Part shown: positions 31,865-41,753 of the stretch, piece by piece
Position numbering within the stretch: position 1 is the stretch's first letter
Layout of the letters: each line of letters begins with the position of its first letter
Source: Sporofaciens musculi
GTDB taxonomy: Bacteria > Bacillota > Clostridia > Lachnospirales > Lachnospiraceae
NCBI RefSeq assembly: GCF_009830285.1
Contig: NZ_WUQX01000001.1
Location: forward strand, 1,178,501-1,242,500
Direction: 5' to 3'
Length of the DNA: 64,000 bases
Translations under genes and position numbers: made by a program
Notes under the pieces: generated by a model
Databases searched by the model: none
Seen by the model: only the letters and a program-made list of their open reading frames with translations
Told to the model about the DNA's origin: nothing

Positions 31865-33217
31865 TGCTTTTGGGGTTTTAGAAGGCTCGCTTTTTCCGTT
31901 TAACAGCAGGGAAACCTTGAAGATATTCTCTGGGTATTCAATCCTGGCAATGCCGTTATAGTTGTCTGTTGTACTTAGGACAGAGGCTAGGCCAATTCCC
32001 TTCCTGTCTCTGACCTTGGAGGAAAGGAAGGTTCCGTCAGGCGCCAGGCGAATGCTTCCTTCATAGCTGTTGCTGACCTTGATAACCAGAATGGATGAGC
32101 TTGCCATAGACAGCTTGACGTTGATGAAGCGTTTTTTTGATTTCATGCGCTCACAGGCTTCGCAGGCATTTTCCAGCAGATTTCCAAGTATGATGCAAAA
32201 CTCTGTATCCGTGACAGGCGGGGGATAGTCCAAAGAGATATCCAGGGACAAGGAGATTCCTTCTGCTTCTGTTTTCTCCTGATAATAACACAAAAGGGCA
32301 TTGACGGCGACGCTGCTGCAATAAAAACGGACGGACTGTACGGGAAAGAGGACCATAGACTGACGAATGTATGCCCGTAGCCCTTCTGGATCCTTGTTAT
32401 TGATATAGCCTTCTATGGCTAGGAAATGATGCCGCATGTCGTGGCGGAATCGGCTTGTCTCCTGAATATTGTGCTGCAAAAGCTCCATCTGCTTCTGCTG
32501 CGCAGCGATTTGTGTCTCCGACAGATGGAGATTCTCTTGAAGCTGTGCATTTTGGCTTACATCTATTACCATTTTTAACAGGATTATATAGGTGGAAAAG
32601 GTCAGCATAATCCACAGAGGAGGAATAAGGGAAAATTCATTTTCCGGATAATAGGTGTAGTGGGAAACATCTGTGGTAATAATCAGCGTAAAAATAGCGT
32701 TATTGCACACGGGAACTACCCATATGAATTTCCAGACCGAGAGGGATATGGTATAATCCAAGGCCGGTCGCATCATCTTCTTGTAGAACAGCCAGATAAA
32801 GGGAAAAGTCAGTATGGTAAGTACGGTCGTAATGCATGAAATCTGAAGCATGGCATACTCCGGCAGCTTATCCGTAATCAGAAAATAAATATGGGAGGAT
32901 AGAAAACGGATATTTTCAGAGTAGGATTTTACCACGGCTATCATGAAGAAGCTCTGTAAAAAGTTATATCTGCAAACACTGCTAAAGATAAATACACCGA
33001 TAAACGTGGAAATCATGGAGAGTACAAAACGCTGAAGCGGGCTGCCAAGAGCCAGATAGATGTAAGCGCCCCAGAAGGAGGCGGCTACAAAGAGGAAAAT
33101 GCCAGCCAGAATTAGAGGGATTTCAGGTTTTTTCAACTGATCTTTGAAGACCAGAAGCAGTAAGAGTATGCAGGGGATGACAAAAAGCAGGTTGTTAATA
33201 ATGTATGCAAGTGTCAT
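31850..33217 (-). CDS. Sensor histidine kinase, GHKL family (AgrC-like)
   Basis: 455 residues. Six or so membrane helices make up the sensor (about 1-215), followed by a coiled-coil linker (about 216-255), the phospho-acceptor FRHDMRHHFLAI (about 256-267; histidine in RHDMRHH), the N-box LGNLLENACEAC (about 344-355) and the G-box KGIGLASVLS. This pattern pairs with LytTR response regulators and often senses peptides. Its start overlaps the stop of the regulator gene (33214-33217). No precursor peptide gene is evident nearby. Confidence 0.9.
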   Translation of the reverse strand: MTLAYIINNLLFVIPCILLLLLVFKDQLKKPEIPLILAGIFLFVAASFWGAYIYLALGSPLQRFVLSMISTFIGVFIFSSVCRYNFLQSFFMIAVVKSYSENIRFLSSHIYFLITDKLPEYAMLQISCITTVLTILTFPFIWLFYKKMMRPALDYTISLSVWKFIWVVPVCNNAIFTLIITTDVSHYTYYPENEFSLIPPLWIMLTFSTYIILLKMVIDVSQNAQLQENLHLSETQIAAQQKQMELLQHNIQETSRFRHDMRHHFLAIEGYINNKDPEGLRAYIRQSMVLFPVQSVRFYCSSVAVNALLCYYQEKTEAEGISLSLDISLDYPPPVTDTEFCIILGNLLENACEACERMKSKKRFINVKLSMASSSILVIKVSNSYEGSIRLAPDGTFLSSKVRDRKGIGLASVLSTTDNYNGIARIEYPENIFKVSLLLNGKSEPSKTPKAEPIS

Positions 33218-33945
33218 GACATAAGGTCTCCTTTAGACTTGTGGTCAAATATATAGTCAGCATAGTGCTGTAAAACCTCCTGCCTGCGTGCCGATGCTAT
33301 GGGAATACGCTCCTTGTTTTTTAGGATGAATTCCTTGCGGGAGAAGGATTCGATATAGTCCATGTTGACGGTACAGTTTCTGTAACACCACAAAAAGTTT
33401 GCGTAGGGTGAAAGCATTGGGAGGAACGTATCAAAGGACATATAGGAACGCACAATACAGGAAACCGTATGAACCTGAATATAGTGGTTGGAATAGTCAG
33501 TATACATGATGTCAGAGAGCATTACCCGTGTGCGGTAACGACCTTCCTTCAGTTCGATGTAGCGGGCGAATCTGGCTGCAATCCGTTCATAATGATTCAG
33601 AGCGTCTTCCAGGTCAGCATAGCTGTAGGGCTTCACGAGGTAGTCCAGGGCATGGACGCGGTATGCGGCAACAGCGTGTTCTTCGCTTGTGGTAATGAAG
33701 ACAATCTGGCACTTGGCATCCTGTTTGGTTATTTCGCAGGCAAGCTGGATTCCGTTTATATGCTTCATATAAATATCAAGGAACACCAGGTCGTATACTT
33801 TGTCCTGCATGGAGTTTAAAAATGTATGTTCATTTGTGAATTTCTCGATTGTAATATACACATGATGGTCATGGCAATAACGAGACAGATAATCGTGTAA
33901 TAAATTTAGGTCGCTGACAGAATCGTCTACCAGTGCTATTGTCAT
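33214..33945 (-). CDS. LytTR family response regulator
   Basis: 243 residues from the ATG at 33945, with AAGGAGG upstream; the longer frame to 33993 runs through the leader hairpin. The receiver domain (about 1-120) has the acidic pair VDDS (about 5-8), the phospho-acceptor Asp in DLVFLDIYMKHING (about 53-66) and the KPYSYADLE loop. The C-terminal LytTR DNA-binding domain (about 135-240) includes YTDYSNHYIQVHT. It forms an operon with the kinase and may bind the direct repeats at 34073-34109. Confidence 0.92.
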   Translation of the reverse strand: MTIALVDDSVSDLNLLHDYLSRYCHDHHVYITIEKFTNEHTFLNSMQDKVYDLVFLDIYMKHINGIQLACEITKQDAKCQIVFITTSEEHAVAAYRVHALDYLVKPYSYADLEDALNHYERIAARFARYIELKEGRYRTRVMLSDIMYTDYSNHYIQVHTVSCIVRSYMSFDTFLPMLSPYANFLWCYRNCTVNMDYIESFSRKEFILKNKERIPIASARRQEVLQHYADYIFDHKSKGDLMS

Positions 33946-33970
33946 AGGATGCCTCCTTCGGTAAGGTATA

Positions 33971-34008
33971 CAGAGTGTGTGAATAGATGTCACGATTCAC
34001 ACACTCTG
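33971..34008 (-). promoter_or_regulatory. 14-bp hairpin in the leader of the LytTR operon
   Basis: CAGAGTGTGTGAAT (33971-33984) pairs perfectly with ATTCACACACTCTG (33995-34008), ending about 17 bases before the ribosome-binding site of the regulator gene. A -10-like TATAAT lies upstream on the minus strand (about 34033-34038). Confidence 0.6.
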
Positions 34009-34072
34009 GCTCACTAATACTCCCGATTTGATATTATACCACATATTTTTTATTTGTCGGAGATGAAAAACA

Positions 34073-34109
34073 GTAAAAAACAGGTGATTCTGGTAAAAAC
34101 AGGTTGATT
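34073..34109. promoter_or_regulatory. Direct repeats, candidate LytTR binding sites
   Basis: GTAAAAAACAGGTGATT (34073-34089) and GTAAAAACAGGTTGATT (34093-34109) repeat with the ACAGGT cores 19 bases apart. Tandem sites two turns apart are typical of LytTR regulators. They lie between the LytTR operon and the S10 promoter. Confidence 0.5.
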
Positions 34110-34145
34110 TGTATCAAAAAAAATACAATATTTCTTAAAAAAGGC

Positions 34146-34174
34146 TTGAAAAATGCGTTTGCCTCAGATATACT
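34146..34174 (+). promoter_or_regulatory. Promoter of the S10 ribosomal protein operon
   Basis: TTGAAA (34146-34151), 17 bases, TATACT (34169-34174). Confidence 0.85.
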
Positions 34175-34181
34175 AAAAAAG

Positions 34182-34438
34182 CTGTGACATGATAGCGACG
34201 AAGCGAGAGGTTGCTGCCCGTAAGTGGCAGGTTTTCCGTGGAGCGAATGTCAAGTTAGGAAACTGGCGACAAGTCACTGTACGAATCACAACAGCCCGTT
34301 GTAGAATAATCGGCTCAAAGGTAGAGAGCGAATGCGGCGGGTAACAACGTGTGAGGTTCTCACGACACACACGGGAGAGTGTACAGTCACCGCTTGTCGT
34401 ACTGAGTTGAAAAGTACGAAAAGGAGGCGACTTTTTTT
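34182..34438 (+). promoter_or_regulatory. Structured 5' leader of the S10 operon
   Basis: A leader of about 255 bases with several hairpins: CTGCC/GGCAG (34214-34218, 34226-34230), ACAAC/GTTGT (34288-34292, 34298-34302), GTGAG/CTCAC (34351-34355, 34359-34363) and CGTACT/AGTACG (34398-34403, 34413-34418) just before the rpsJ ribosome-binding site at 34421. Autogenous control by a ribosomal protein is a fair inference. Confidence 0.6.
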
Positions 34439-34756
34439 ATGGCAAGTCAAGTAATGAGAATCACTTTGAAGGCGTATGACCATCAGTTGGTTGATGCATC
34501 CGCCAGGAAAATCATCGAAACTGTGAAGAAGAATGGATCTAAGGTGAGCGGACCGGTGCCGCTTCCGACAAAGAAGGAAGTTGTTACAATTCTGAGAGCT
34601 GTTCACAAGTACAAGGATTCCAGAGAGCAGTTTGAGCAAAGGACTCATAAGAGACTTATTGATATCATTGCACCGACACAGAAGACGGTTGACGCTCTGT
34701 CAAGGCTTGAGATGCCGGCAGGTGTGTACATTGATATCAAGATGAAGAGCAAGTAA
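34439..34756 (+). CDS. rpsJ: 30S ribosomal protein S10
   Basis: 105 residues, complete. Begins [29 protein letters not shown] and ends [11 protein letters not shown], as usual for S10, a 30S head protein that also serves as NusE in antitermination. First gene of the S10-spc cluster, preceded by AAGGAGG and the leader described above. Confidence 0.97.
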   Translation: MASQVMRITLKAYDHQLVDASARKIIETVKKNGSKVSGPVPLPTKKEVVTILRAVHKYKDSREQFEQRTHKRLIDIIAPTQKTVDALSRLEMPAGVYIDIKMKSK

Positions 34757-34823
34757 ACAGTATTCCTATCATTTAGGATGAACGCCATGTGCGTTCCGCT
34801 GTAAATCACAGGAGGTAATTATA

Positions 34824-35504
34824 ATGAAGAAGGCTATTTTAGCTACAAAAGTCGGAATGACTCAGATCTTCAACGAAGACGGAACACTGACACCAGTAAC
34901 GGTTCTTGAGGCTGGACCTTGCGTGGTAACGCAGATTAAGACGGTTGAGAACGACGGATATGAGGCGGTTCAGGTTGGGTTCGTTGATAAGAAGAACCGG
35001 ATTGTCAATAAGGACAAGAACGGTAAGAAGGAAATTGTTCATCGTCATGGCGCCACAAAGGCGGAGCAGGGACATTTTGCAAAAGCAGGTGTTTCCAGTA
35101 AGAGATTTATCAGAGAATTTAAATTTGAGAATGCAGGCGAGTATGAATTGGGACAGGAGATTAAAGCGGACATCTTCGCAGCAGGTGATAAGATTGATGC
35201 TACGGCAATCTCTAAAGGTAAGGGATTCCAGGGTGCGATTAAGAGACACGGCCAGCACAGAGGTCCTATGACCCACGGTTCTAAGTTCCATCGTCACGCA
35301 GGTTCTAACGGAGCTGCTTCTGATCCGAGTAAGGTATTCAAGGGGAAGAAGATGCCCGGACAGATGGGTAACAAGAGAATTACAATTCAGAATCTTGAGG
35401 TTGTACGCGTAGATGCTGAGAACAACCTGCTTCTGATTAAGGGTTCTGTACCCGGACCGAAGAAATCTTTAGTAACTATTAAGGAAGCGGTAAAAGCGAA
35501 CTAG
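34824..35504 (+). CDS. rplC: 50S ribosomal protein L3
   Basis: 226 residues. Opens [15 protein letters not shown] and contains the [13 protein letters not shown] loop and [14 protein letters not shown], typical of L3, which binds 23S rRNA near the peptidyl transferase centre. AGGAGG precedes the ATG. Confidence 0.97.
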   Translation: MKKAILATKVGMTQIFNEDGTLTPVTVLEAGPCVVTQIKTVENDGYEAVQVGFVDKKNRIVNKDKNGKKEIVHRHGATKAEQGHFAKAGVSSKRFIREFKFENAGEYELGQEIKADIFAAGDKIDATAISKGKGFQGAIKRHGQHRGPMTHGSKFHRHAGSNGAASDPSKVFKGKKMPGQMGNKRITIQNLEVVRVDAENNLLLIKGSVPGPKKSLVTIKEAVKAN

Positions 35505-35533
35505 GCTTTGACGAAGGAAGGAGGACACTAGAG

Positions 35534-36154
35534 ATGGCAAACGTATCCGTTTATAACATCGAAGGCAAAGAAGTTGGGACAATCGACTTAAATGATGCTG
35601 TATTTGGTGTGGAAGTGAATGAGCACCTTGTACACATGGCAGTTGTCAGCCAGCTTGCAAATAAACGTCAGGGAACACAGAAAGCGAAGACACGTTCTGA
35701 AGTTTCTGGCGGTGGAAGAAAACCATGGAGACAAAAAGGAACCGGTCATGCAAGACAGGGTTCAACAAGGGCTCCGCAGTGGACAGGCGGCGGCGTTGTA
35801 TTCGCACCTGTACCGAGAGATTATTCATTTAAGATGAATAAAAAGGAGAAAAGAGCGGCTCTTAAGTCTGCTTTGACCTCCAGAGTGGAAGAAAAGAAGT
35901 TCATCGTAGTTGATGAGATTAAATTTGATGAAATCAAGACGAAGAATTTTGCTAATATTCTGAAGAATTTAGATGTATCTAAGGCGTTGGTTGTATTGGA
36001 GGACGGCAATGAGAAGGCAGAGCTTTCTGCAAGGAACATTCCGGATGTTAAGACTGCAAGGACGAATACAATCAATGTGTACGATATCTTGAAGTACAAC
36101 ACAGTGATCACGACGAAAGCTGCTGTTGCCAATATTGAGGAGGTGTACGCATAA
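35534..36154 (+). CDS. rplD: 50S ribosomal protein L4
   Basis: 206 residues with the exit-tunnel loop [20 protein letters not shown] (about 57-76). L4 is the classic autogenous regulator of S10 operons in enterobacteria; whether it acts on the leader here is unknown. Its stop overlaps the rplW start (TAATG). Confidence 0.97.
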   Translation: MANVSVYNIEGKEVGTIDLNDAVFGVEVNEHLVHMAVVSQLANKRQGTQKAKTRSEVSGGGRKPWRQKGTGHARQGSTRAPQWTGGGVVFAPVPRDYSFKMNKKEKRAALKSALTSRVEEKKFIVVDEIKFDEIKTKNFANILKNLDVSKALVVLEDGNEKAELSARNIPDVKTARTNTINVYDILKYNTVITTKAAVANIEEVYA

Positions 36155-36459
36155 TGGCTAACATTCAATATTATGATGTAATCCTTAAGCCGGTTGTAAC
36201 CGAAAAGAGCATGGAGCTCATGGGAGATAAGAAGTATACATTCCTGGTTCATCCGGAAGCGACAAAGTCACAGGTAAAGGAAGCTGTTGAGAAGATGTTT
36301 GGCGGAACCAAGGTGGAGAGCGTGAATACGATGAACTGCCCTGGCAAGAAAAGGAGAGTCCGTGGAACGATGAAGTTCGGCAAGACGGCTAAGACGAAGA
36401 AGGCGATTGTAAAGCTGACGGCTGACAGCGCTGAGATAGAGATTTTTGAGGGACTCTAA
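36154..36459 (+). CDS. rplW: 50S ribosomal protein L23
   Basis: 101 residues: [16 protein letters not shown] near the start and the [27 protein letters not shown] basic loop. L23 lies at the tunnel exit and docks trigger factor and SRP. Start overlaps the rplD stop. Confidence 0.96.
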   Translation: MANIQYYDVILKPVVTEKSMELMGDKKYTFLVHPEATKSQVKEAVEKMFGGTKVESVNTMNCPGKKRRVRGTMKFGKTAKTKKAIVKLTADSAEIEIFEGL

Positions 36460-36497
36460 AACCGTGATAATAAACAGGATTGAAAGGAGAAGTAACC

Positions 36498-37340
36498 ATG
36501 GGAATTAAAACATACCGCCCATATACGCCTTCCAGAAGACAGATGACTGGTTCTGATTTTTCGGAGATCACCAAGAAGACACCAGAGAAGTCTTTGTTAG
36601 CTCCAAGGAGCAGACAGGCAGGACGTAACAATCAAGGTAAGATTACAGTTAGACACCGCGGAGGCGGCGCTAAGAGAAAATATAGGGTCATCGACTTCAA
36701 GAGAAGGAAGGATGGAATCCACGCAACAGTTGTTGGTATCGAGTACGATCCGAACAGGACGGCGAACATCGCGCTGATCTGTTATGAGGATGGAGAGAAG
36801 GCATATATCCTTGCGCCGGAAGGCTTAAAGGATGGCATGAAGGTTATGAACGGACCGGAAGCCGAGGTAAGAGTAGGTAACTGCCTTCCCCTTTCTGAGA
36901 TTCCAGTAGGTACTCAGATTCACAATATCGAGCTCTATCCAGGAAAAGGCGGTCAGCTTGTACGTTCCGCAGGAAACAGCGCACAGTTGATGGCAAAAGA
37001 GGGTAAGTATGCGACGCTTCGACTCCCTTCAGGAGAAATGAGAATGGTTCCGATTGTTTGCCGTGCATCTATCGGAGTTGTGGGCAACGGAGATCACAAT
37101 CTGATTAATATCGGTAAAGCAGGACGTAAACGCCACATGGGTATTAGACCTACAGTTCGTGGTTCTGTTATGAACCCGAATGACCATCCGCATGGTGGTG
37201 GTGAAGGTAAGACTGGAATCGGACGTCCGGGTCCATGTACACCTTGGGGCAAGCCAGCACTTGGTCTTAAGACAAGGAAGAAAAACAAGTCTTCTAACAA
37301 GTTGATTGTAAGAAGAAGAGATGGCAGAGCAATCAAATAA
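36498..37340 (+). CDS. rplB: 50S ribosomal protein L2
   Basis: 280 residues from the ATG at 36498 ([16 protein letters not shown]), with AAAGGAG eight bases upstream; the longer frame from 36480 includes that site. The conserved C-terminal [13 protein letters not shown] motif is present. Essential for subunit association and peptidyl transfer. Confidence 0.97.
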   Translation: MGIKTYRPYTPSRRQMTGSDFSEITKKTPEKSLLAPRSRQAGRNNQGKITVRHRGGGAKRKYRVIDFKRRKDGIHATVVGIEYDPNRTANIALICYEDGEKAYILAPEGLKDGMKVMNGPEAEVRVGNCLPLSEIPVGTQIHNIELYPGKGGQLVRSAGNSAQLMAKEGKYATLRLPSGEMRMVPIVCRASIGVVGNGDHNLINIGKAGRKRHMGIRPTVRGSVMNPNDHPHGGGEGKTGIGRPGPCTPWGKPALGLKTRKKNKSSNKLIVRRRDGRAIK

Positions 37341-37364
37341 TTTTCATGGAGGAGGTTATAACCT

Positions 37365-37646
37365 ATGGCACGTTCAGTTAAAAAAGGACCATTCGCAGAT
37401 GCGAGTCTGCTTAAGAAGATTGATGCAATGAACGCTTCTGGTGACAAGTCTGTAATTAAGACCTGGTCCCGCCGTTCTACAATCTTCCCAAGCATGGTTG
37501 GACATACAATTGCCGTTCATGACGGAAGAAAACATGTACCTGTATACGTTACAGAAGATATGGTAGGCCACAAGCTGGGTGAGTTTGTTGCAACCAGAAC
37601 GTATAGAGGACATGGAAAAGACGAAAAGAAATCAAGAGTCAGATAA
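37365..37646 (+). CDS. rpsS: 30S ribosomal protein S19
   Basis: 93 residues: [19 protein letters not shown] and the conserved [16 protein letters not shown]. Part of the 30S head, binding 16S rRNA with S13. GGAGG precedes the ATG. Confidence 0.97.
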   Translation: MARSVKKGPFADASLLKKIDAMNASGDKSVIKTWSRRSTIFPSMVGHTIAVHDGRKHVPVYVTEDMVGHKLGEFVATRTYRGHGKDEKKSRVR

Positions 37647-37672
37647 TTACACTGTGAAAGGAGGGTTCATCC

Positions 37673-38059
37673 ATGGCAAAAGGACACAGATCCCAAATCA
37701 AGAGAGAAAGAAATGCGATCAAAGATAAGAGACCGTCTGCTAAGTTGTCTTATGCGAGGGTTTCTGTCCAGAAAGCATGTTATGTATTAGATGCCATCAG
37801 AGGCAAGGATGTAACAACAGCGCTTGGTATTTTAACTTATAATCCAAGATATGCTTCTAGTTTGATAAAGAAACTGCTGGAGTCAGCGATTGCAAACGCT
37901 GAGAACAACAACGGTATGAATGCTGAGAATCTTTATATTGCAGAGGCTTATGCAAACAAAGGACCAACAATGAAGAGAATCAGACCGAGGGCACAGGGAA
38001 GGGCTTACAGGATTGAAAAGAGAATGAGCCACATTACACTGGTGCTTGATGAAAGATAA
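37673..38059 (+). CDS. rplV: 50S ribosomal protein L22
   Basis: 128 residues; the C-terminal tunnel hairpin GPTMKRIRPRAQGRAYRI is clear. AAAGGAGG precedes the ATG; rpsC follows after 12 bases. Confidence 0.96.
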   Translation: MAKGHRSQIKRERNAIKDKRPSAKLSYARVSVQKACYVLDAIRGKDVTTALGILTYNPRYASSLIKKLLESAIANAENNNGMNAENLYIAEAYANKGPTMKRIRPRAQGRAYRIEKRMSHITLVLDER

Positions 38060-38071
38060 GGAGGGGCAATC

Positions 38072-38725
38072 ATGGGACAGAAAGTTAATCCTCATGGCTT
38101 GAGAGTCGGTATTATCAAAGACTGGGATTCTAAGTGGTATGCAGAGAAAGAGTTCGCAGATTACTTAGTGGAAGACCATGAAATCAGAAAATATCTTAAA
38201 AAGAGATTATACAGTGCCGGTATTTCACGGATTGAGATTGAGAGAGCGTCTGACCGTGTTAAAATCATTATCTACACAGCAAAGCCTGGTGTAGTAATTG
38301 GTAAGGGCGGCGCTGAGATCGAGAAGGTAAAAGGCGAGCTTGGTAAGTTTACCGATAAGAAGTTAATTGTTGATATTAAGGAGATTAAGAGACCGGACAA
38401 AGACGCTCAGCTTGTAGCAGAGAATATCGCATTACAGCTTGAGAACCGTATTTCCTTCAGACGTGCAATGAAATCCTGCATGTCAAGAACCATGAAGTCA
38501 GGAGCGCTTGGTGTAAAGACATCCGTATCCGGACGTCTTGGCGGAGCTGATATGGCGCGTACAGAGTTCTACAGCGAAGGGACAATTCCACTTCAGACAT
38601 TGAGAGCAGACATTGACTACGGATTCGCTGAAGCAGACACAACCTACGGTAAGGTTGGTGTCAAGGTATGGATCTATAAAGGCGAAGTTCTTCCGGAAAA
38701 AGCAGCAAAGGAAGGAGAGAGATAA
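38072..38725 (+). CDS. rpsC: 30S ribosomal protein S3
   Basis: 217 residues: [18 protein letters not shown] start, a KH domain with [14 protein letters not shown] (about 75-88), and the C-terminal [19 protein letters not shown]. Forms part of the mRNA entry channel. Confidence 0.97.
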   Translation: MGQKVNPHGLRVGIIKDWDSKWYAEKEFADYLVEDHEIRKYLKKRLYSAGISRIEIERASDRVKIIIYTAKPGVVIGKGGAEIEKVKGELGKFTDKKLIVDIKEIKRPDKDAQLVAENIALQLENRISFRRAMKSCMSRTMKSGALGVKTSVSGRLGGADMARTEFYSEGTIPLQTLRADIDYGFAEADTTYGKVGVKVWIYKGEVLPEKAAKEGER

Positions 38726-38728
38726 ATC

Positions 38729-39166
38729 ATGTTAATGCCAAAGAGAGTAAAACGTCGTAAACAATTCCGTGGTTCTATGAAGGGAAAAGCTCTTCGCGGA
38801 AATCAGATTACTCACGGTGAGTATGGTATTGTGGCAATGGAGCCGTGTTGGATCCGTTCCAATCAGATAGAGGCTGCCCGTATTGCTATGACTCGTTATA
38901 TCAAGCGTGGCGGTAAAGTATGGATTAAGATATTCCCGGATAAACCTGTAACTACGAAACCAGCTGAGACTCGTATGGGTTCTGGTAAAGGAACCTTAGA
39001 ATACTGGGTGGCAGTTGTGAAGCCAGGCCGCGTAATGTTCGAGATCGCGGGCGTTTCAGAGGAAGTTGCAAGAGAGGCACTTCGTCTGGCGACACACAAG
39101 CTGCCATGTAAATGTAAAGTAGTTTCTCGCGCAGACTTAGAAGGCGGTGATAACAGTGAAAATTAA
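38729..39166 (+). CDS. rplP: 50S ribosomal protein L16
   Basis: 145 residues: [15 protein letters not shown] start and the conserved [19 protein letters not shown]. Binds 23S and 5S rRNA near the A-site tRNA. Its last codons overlap the rpmC start. Confidence 0.97.
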   Translation: MLMPKRVKRRKQFRGSMKGKALRGNQITHGEYGIVAMEPCWIRSNQIEAARIAMTRYIKRGGKVWIKIFPDKPVTTKPAETRMGSGKGTLEYWVAVVKPGRVMFEIAGVSEEVAREALRLATHKLPCKCKVVSRADLEGGDNSEN

Positions 39167-39359
39167 TGCATTTGTAGAAGATTTAAAAACAAAATCAGCT
39201 GCAGAGCTGAACGAAGAATTAGTAGCTGCTAAAAAGGAACTCTTTAATCTGAGATTCCAGAACGCAACGAATCAGTTAGATAATACAAGCAGAATCAAGG
39301 AAGTCAGAAGAAATATCGCAAGGATACAGACTGTGATCACACAGGCACAAAAAGGTTAG
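39156..39359 (+). CDS. rpmC: 50S ribosomal protein L29
   Basis: 67 residues from the GTG at 39156, with GGCGGTG six bases upstream, giving the usual L29 length ([19 protein letters not shown]...). An in-frame GTG at 39147 lacks a site. Small two-helix protein near the tunnel exit. It overlaps rplP by 11 bases. Confidence 0.93.
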   Translation: MKINAFVEDLKTKSAAELNEELVAAKKELFNLRFQNATNQLDNTSRIKEVRRNIARIQTVITQAQKG

Positions 39360-39509
39360 CGACGCATTGAATACTTGGCGAGGTATTTTCGAGCCTAGTA
39401 TGAAAGCGGATACTCCGAGTGGAATGAGGAGTATCGACGAGCTTAGCTTTTTGGCCGTTCTTCGAGCAAAGCGAGAAGAACTTCCTTAATTATAGAAAGG
39501 AGACAGACC
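39360..39509 (+). other. Structured gap between rpmC and rpsQ
   Basis: 150 bases, long for this tightly packed operon. Contains GATACTCC/GGAGTATC (39409-39416, 39428-39435) and the hairpin unit GTTCTTC/GAAGAAC (39457-39463, 39475-39481), which recurs at 48352-48379. Confidence 0.7.
39457..39484 (+). repeat. 28-bp hairpin repeat, copy 1
   Basis: Starts GTTCTTCGAGCAAAGC and ends GAGAAGAACTTC; identical over 28 bases to 48352-48379. Folds as GTTCTTC/GAAGAAC around an eleven-base loop (39464-39474). Confidence 0.85.
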
Positions 39510-39764
39510 GTGGAAAGAAATCTTAGAAAAACCCGTGTGGGTAAGGTTGTCAGCAACAAGATGGATAAGACCATAGTTGTTGCGGTTGAAGATCATGTAA
39601 AACATCCACTTTACAAGAAGATTGTAAAGAGAACTTATAAATTAAAAGCACACGATGAAGCGAACGAGTGCAATATCGGTGACAAGGTTAAAGTTATGGA
39701 GACGAGACCGCTCTCTAAGGATAAGAGATGGAGACTCGTCGAAGTCATGGAAAAAGTGAAATAG
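39510..39764 (+). CDS. rpsQ: 30S ribosomal protein S17
   Basis: 84 residues from the GTG at 39510 ([21 protein letters not shown]), with AAAGGAGA upstream. OB-fold primary binder of 16S rRNA. Confidence 0.96.
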   Translation: MERNLRKTRVGKVVSNKMDKTIVVAVEDHVKHPLYKKIVKRTYKLKAHDEANECNIGDKVKVMETRPLSKDKRWRLVEVMEKVK

Positions 39765-39783
39765 TATAAGGAGGGAAACCTGC

Positions 39784-40152
39784 ATGATACAGCAAGAAAG
39801 CAGACTGAGAGTAGCAGATAACACAGGCGCGAAAGAGTTACTGTGTATCCGCGTACTTGGCGGTTCAACCAGAAGATATGCAAGTATCGGCGATATTATT
39901 ATTGCGACCGTTAAAGATGCAACACCAGGCGGCGTTGTTAAAAAAGGCGATGTAGTAAAAGCTGTTGTTGTTCGTACCGTAAAAAGCACACGTCGTAAAG
40001 ACGGCTCATATATTCGCTTTGACGAGAATGCTGCAGTTATTATAAAAGAAGACAAGACACCAAGAGGAACCCGTATTTTTGGACCAGTAGCAAGAGAGCT
40101 TCGTGACAAGCAGTTCATGAGGATCGTTTCTCTGGCTCCGGAAGTGCTTTAA
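39784..40152 (+). CDS. rplN: 50S ribosomal protein L14
   Basis: 122 residues: [22 protein letters not shown] start and [14 protein letters not shown] near the end. Forms an intersubunit bridge. AAGGAGG precedes the ATG. Confidence 0.97.
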   Translation: MIQQESRLRVADNTGAKELLCIRVLGGSTRRYASIGDIIIATVKDATPGGVVKKGDVVKAVVVRTVKSTRRKDGSYIRFDENAAVIIKEDKTPRGTRIFGPVARELRDKQFMRIVSLAPEVL

Positions 40153-40166
40153 GGAGGTGCGTAGAG

Positions 40167-40478
40167 ATGTCAATGTTAAAGATTAAAAAAGGTGACACGG
40201 TGAAGGTAATCGCCGGAAGCCAGAAGGATAAAGAGGGCAAGGTTATTGCCGTAAACCAGAAGGACGGCAAGGTTGTTGTCGAAGGCGTCAATATGCTGAC
40301 AAAGCACACAAAGCCAAGCGCTGCGAATCAGAACGGCGGTATCATCCATCAGGAAGGCCCAATCAACATTTCCAACGTAATGTATGTTCACAAGGGCAAG
40401 CCGACGAGAGTAGGCATCAAGATGGATGGAGATAAGAAAGTTCGTTATGCGAAATCAACAGGCGAAGTGATTGATTAA
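40167..40478 (+). CDS. rplX: 50S ribosomal protein L24
   Basis: 103 residues with the N-terminal KOW motif KKGDTVKVIAGSQKDKEGKV (about 7-26). An assembly initiator of the 50S subunit. AAGGAGGTG precedes the ATG. Confidence 0.96.
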   Translation: MSMLKIKKGDTVKVIAGSQKDKEGKVIAVNQKDGKVVVEGVNMLTKHTKPSAANQNGGIIHQEGPINISNVMYVHKGKPTRVGIKMDGDKKVRYAKSTGEVID

Positions 40479-40501
40479 TCTGAGGAAGGAGGGCCAGTGC
40501 T

Positions 40502-41041
40502 TTGAGTAGACTGAAAGAACAGTACAAGAACGAAATCATTGACGCAATGAATAAGAAGTTCGGTTATAAGAATATTATGGAAGTGCCAAAGCTTGACAAG
40601 GTTGTAATCAACATGGGTGTCGGCGAGGCAAAGGATAACGCGAAGGTTTTAGATTCAGCGGTTGCTGATCTTGAGAGGATTACAGGCCAGAAGGCTGTAA
40701 TCTGTAAAGCAAAGAAATCGGTTGCTAACTTCAAGTTAAGAGAAGGAATGTCAATCGGATGCAAGGTTACTTTAAGAGGAGAGAAGATGTATGAATTCGT
40801 TGACCGTCTCATCAACCTTGCTTTACCTCGTGTACGTGACTTCAGAGGTGTGAATCCTAACGCATTCGACGGAAGAGGAAATTATGCTCTTGGTATCAAG
40901 GAGCAGTTAATCTTCCCTGAAATCGAGTATGATAAGATTGACAAGGTAAGAGGTATGGATGTTATCTTTGTTACCACAGCAAAGACAGACGAAGAGGCGC
41001 GTGAATTGTTAAAGCAGTTCAATATGCCGTTTAAAAAGTAG
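40502..41041 (+). CDS. rplE: 50S ribosomal protein L5
   Basis: 179 residues from the TTG at 40502 ([16 protein letters not shown]), with GAAGGAGGG upstream. Conserved [10 protein letters not shown] and [14 protein letters not shown]. Binds 5S rRNA and contacts P-site tRNA. The TTG start is unusual in this cluster. Confidence 0.96.
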   Translation: MSRLKEQYKNEIIDAMNKKFGYKNIMEVPKLDKVVINMGVGEAKDNAKVLDSAVADLERITGQKAVICKAKKSVANFKLREGMSIGCKVTLRGEKMYEFVDRLINLALPRVRDFRGVNPNAFDGRGNYALGIKEQLIFPEIEYDKIDKVRGMDVIFVTTAKTDEEARELLKQFNMPFKK

Positions 41042-41053
41042 AGGAGGTAAATT

Positions 41054-41239
41054 ATGGCTAAGACAGCAATGAAAATCAAGCAGCAGCGCAAGCAGAAATT
41101 CTCAACCAGAGAATACAACCGCTGCAGGATCTGTGGACGTCCGCATGCATATTTGAGAAAATATGGAATTTGCCGTGTTTGCTTCCGTGAGCTGGCATAC
41201 AAAGGACAGATTCCAGGCGTTAAAAAAGCAAGTTGGTAG
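41054..41239 (+). CDS. rpsZ: 30S ribosomal protein S14, zinc-binding (type Z)
   Basis: 61 residues with two CxxC pairs (CRICGRP and CRVCFRE), so the C+ zinc form of S14. GAGGAGG precedes the ATG. Confidence 0.96.
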   Translation: MAKTAMKIKQQRKQKFSTREYNRCRICGRPHAYLRKYGICRVCFRELAYKGQIPGVKKASW

Positions 41240-41271
41240 AACTTCATTTAGAAGAGGAGGAAATATAAATC

Positions 41272-41673
41272 ATGACTATGAGTGATCCAATCGCAGATAT
41301 GCTTACAAGAATTCGTAATGCAAATACTGCTAAACATGATACAGTAGATGTGCCATCTTCCAAGATGAAGCTTGCGATAGCGAATATCTTACTGGACGAG
41401 GGGTACATTGAGAAATACGACATCGTAGAAGACGGCGTGTTCAAGACACTCCACATCACATTGAAGTACGGTGCAGACAAGAACGAGAAGGTTATCACAG
41501 GTCTTAAGAGAATCTCCAAGCCAGGACTTCGTGTATATGCAGGAAGCGCTGATGTACCGAAGGTATTCGGCGGACTTGGAACAGCAATCATTTCCACAAA
41601 CAAGGGCGTGATTACAGACAAAGAAGCAAGAAAGCTCGGTGTAGGCGGAGAGGTTCTTTGCTATATTTGGTAA
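41272..41673 (+). CDS. rpsH: 30S ribosomal protein S8
   Basis: 133 residues: [15 protein letters not shown] start and [11 protein letters not shown] end. Primary 16S rRNA binder and autogenous regulator of spc operons in enterobacteria. Confidence 0.97.
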   Translation: MTMSDPIADMLTRIRNANTAKHDTVDVPSSKMKLAIANILLDEGYIEKYDIVEDGVFKTLHITLKYGADKNEKVITGLKRISKPGLRVYAGSADVPKVFGGLGTAIISTNKGVITDKEARKLGVGGEVLCYIW

Positions 41674-41753
41674 TTAAGGAAACATCACAGCAACTGAAAA
41701 CAGAGCAGACATTAGCATCTGCTCCGAGAATCTAAGTTAAGGAGGATACAGGT

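Larger units (their letters stand above)
33946..34438. other. Intergenic region: LytTR operon leader and S10 operon leader
   Basis: 493 bases. Left half: leader hairpin, promoter and direct repeats for the LytTR operon. Right half: promoter and a structured leader of about 255 bases for the ribosomal S10 operon. No ORF is convincing. Confidence 0.7.
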
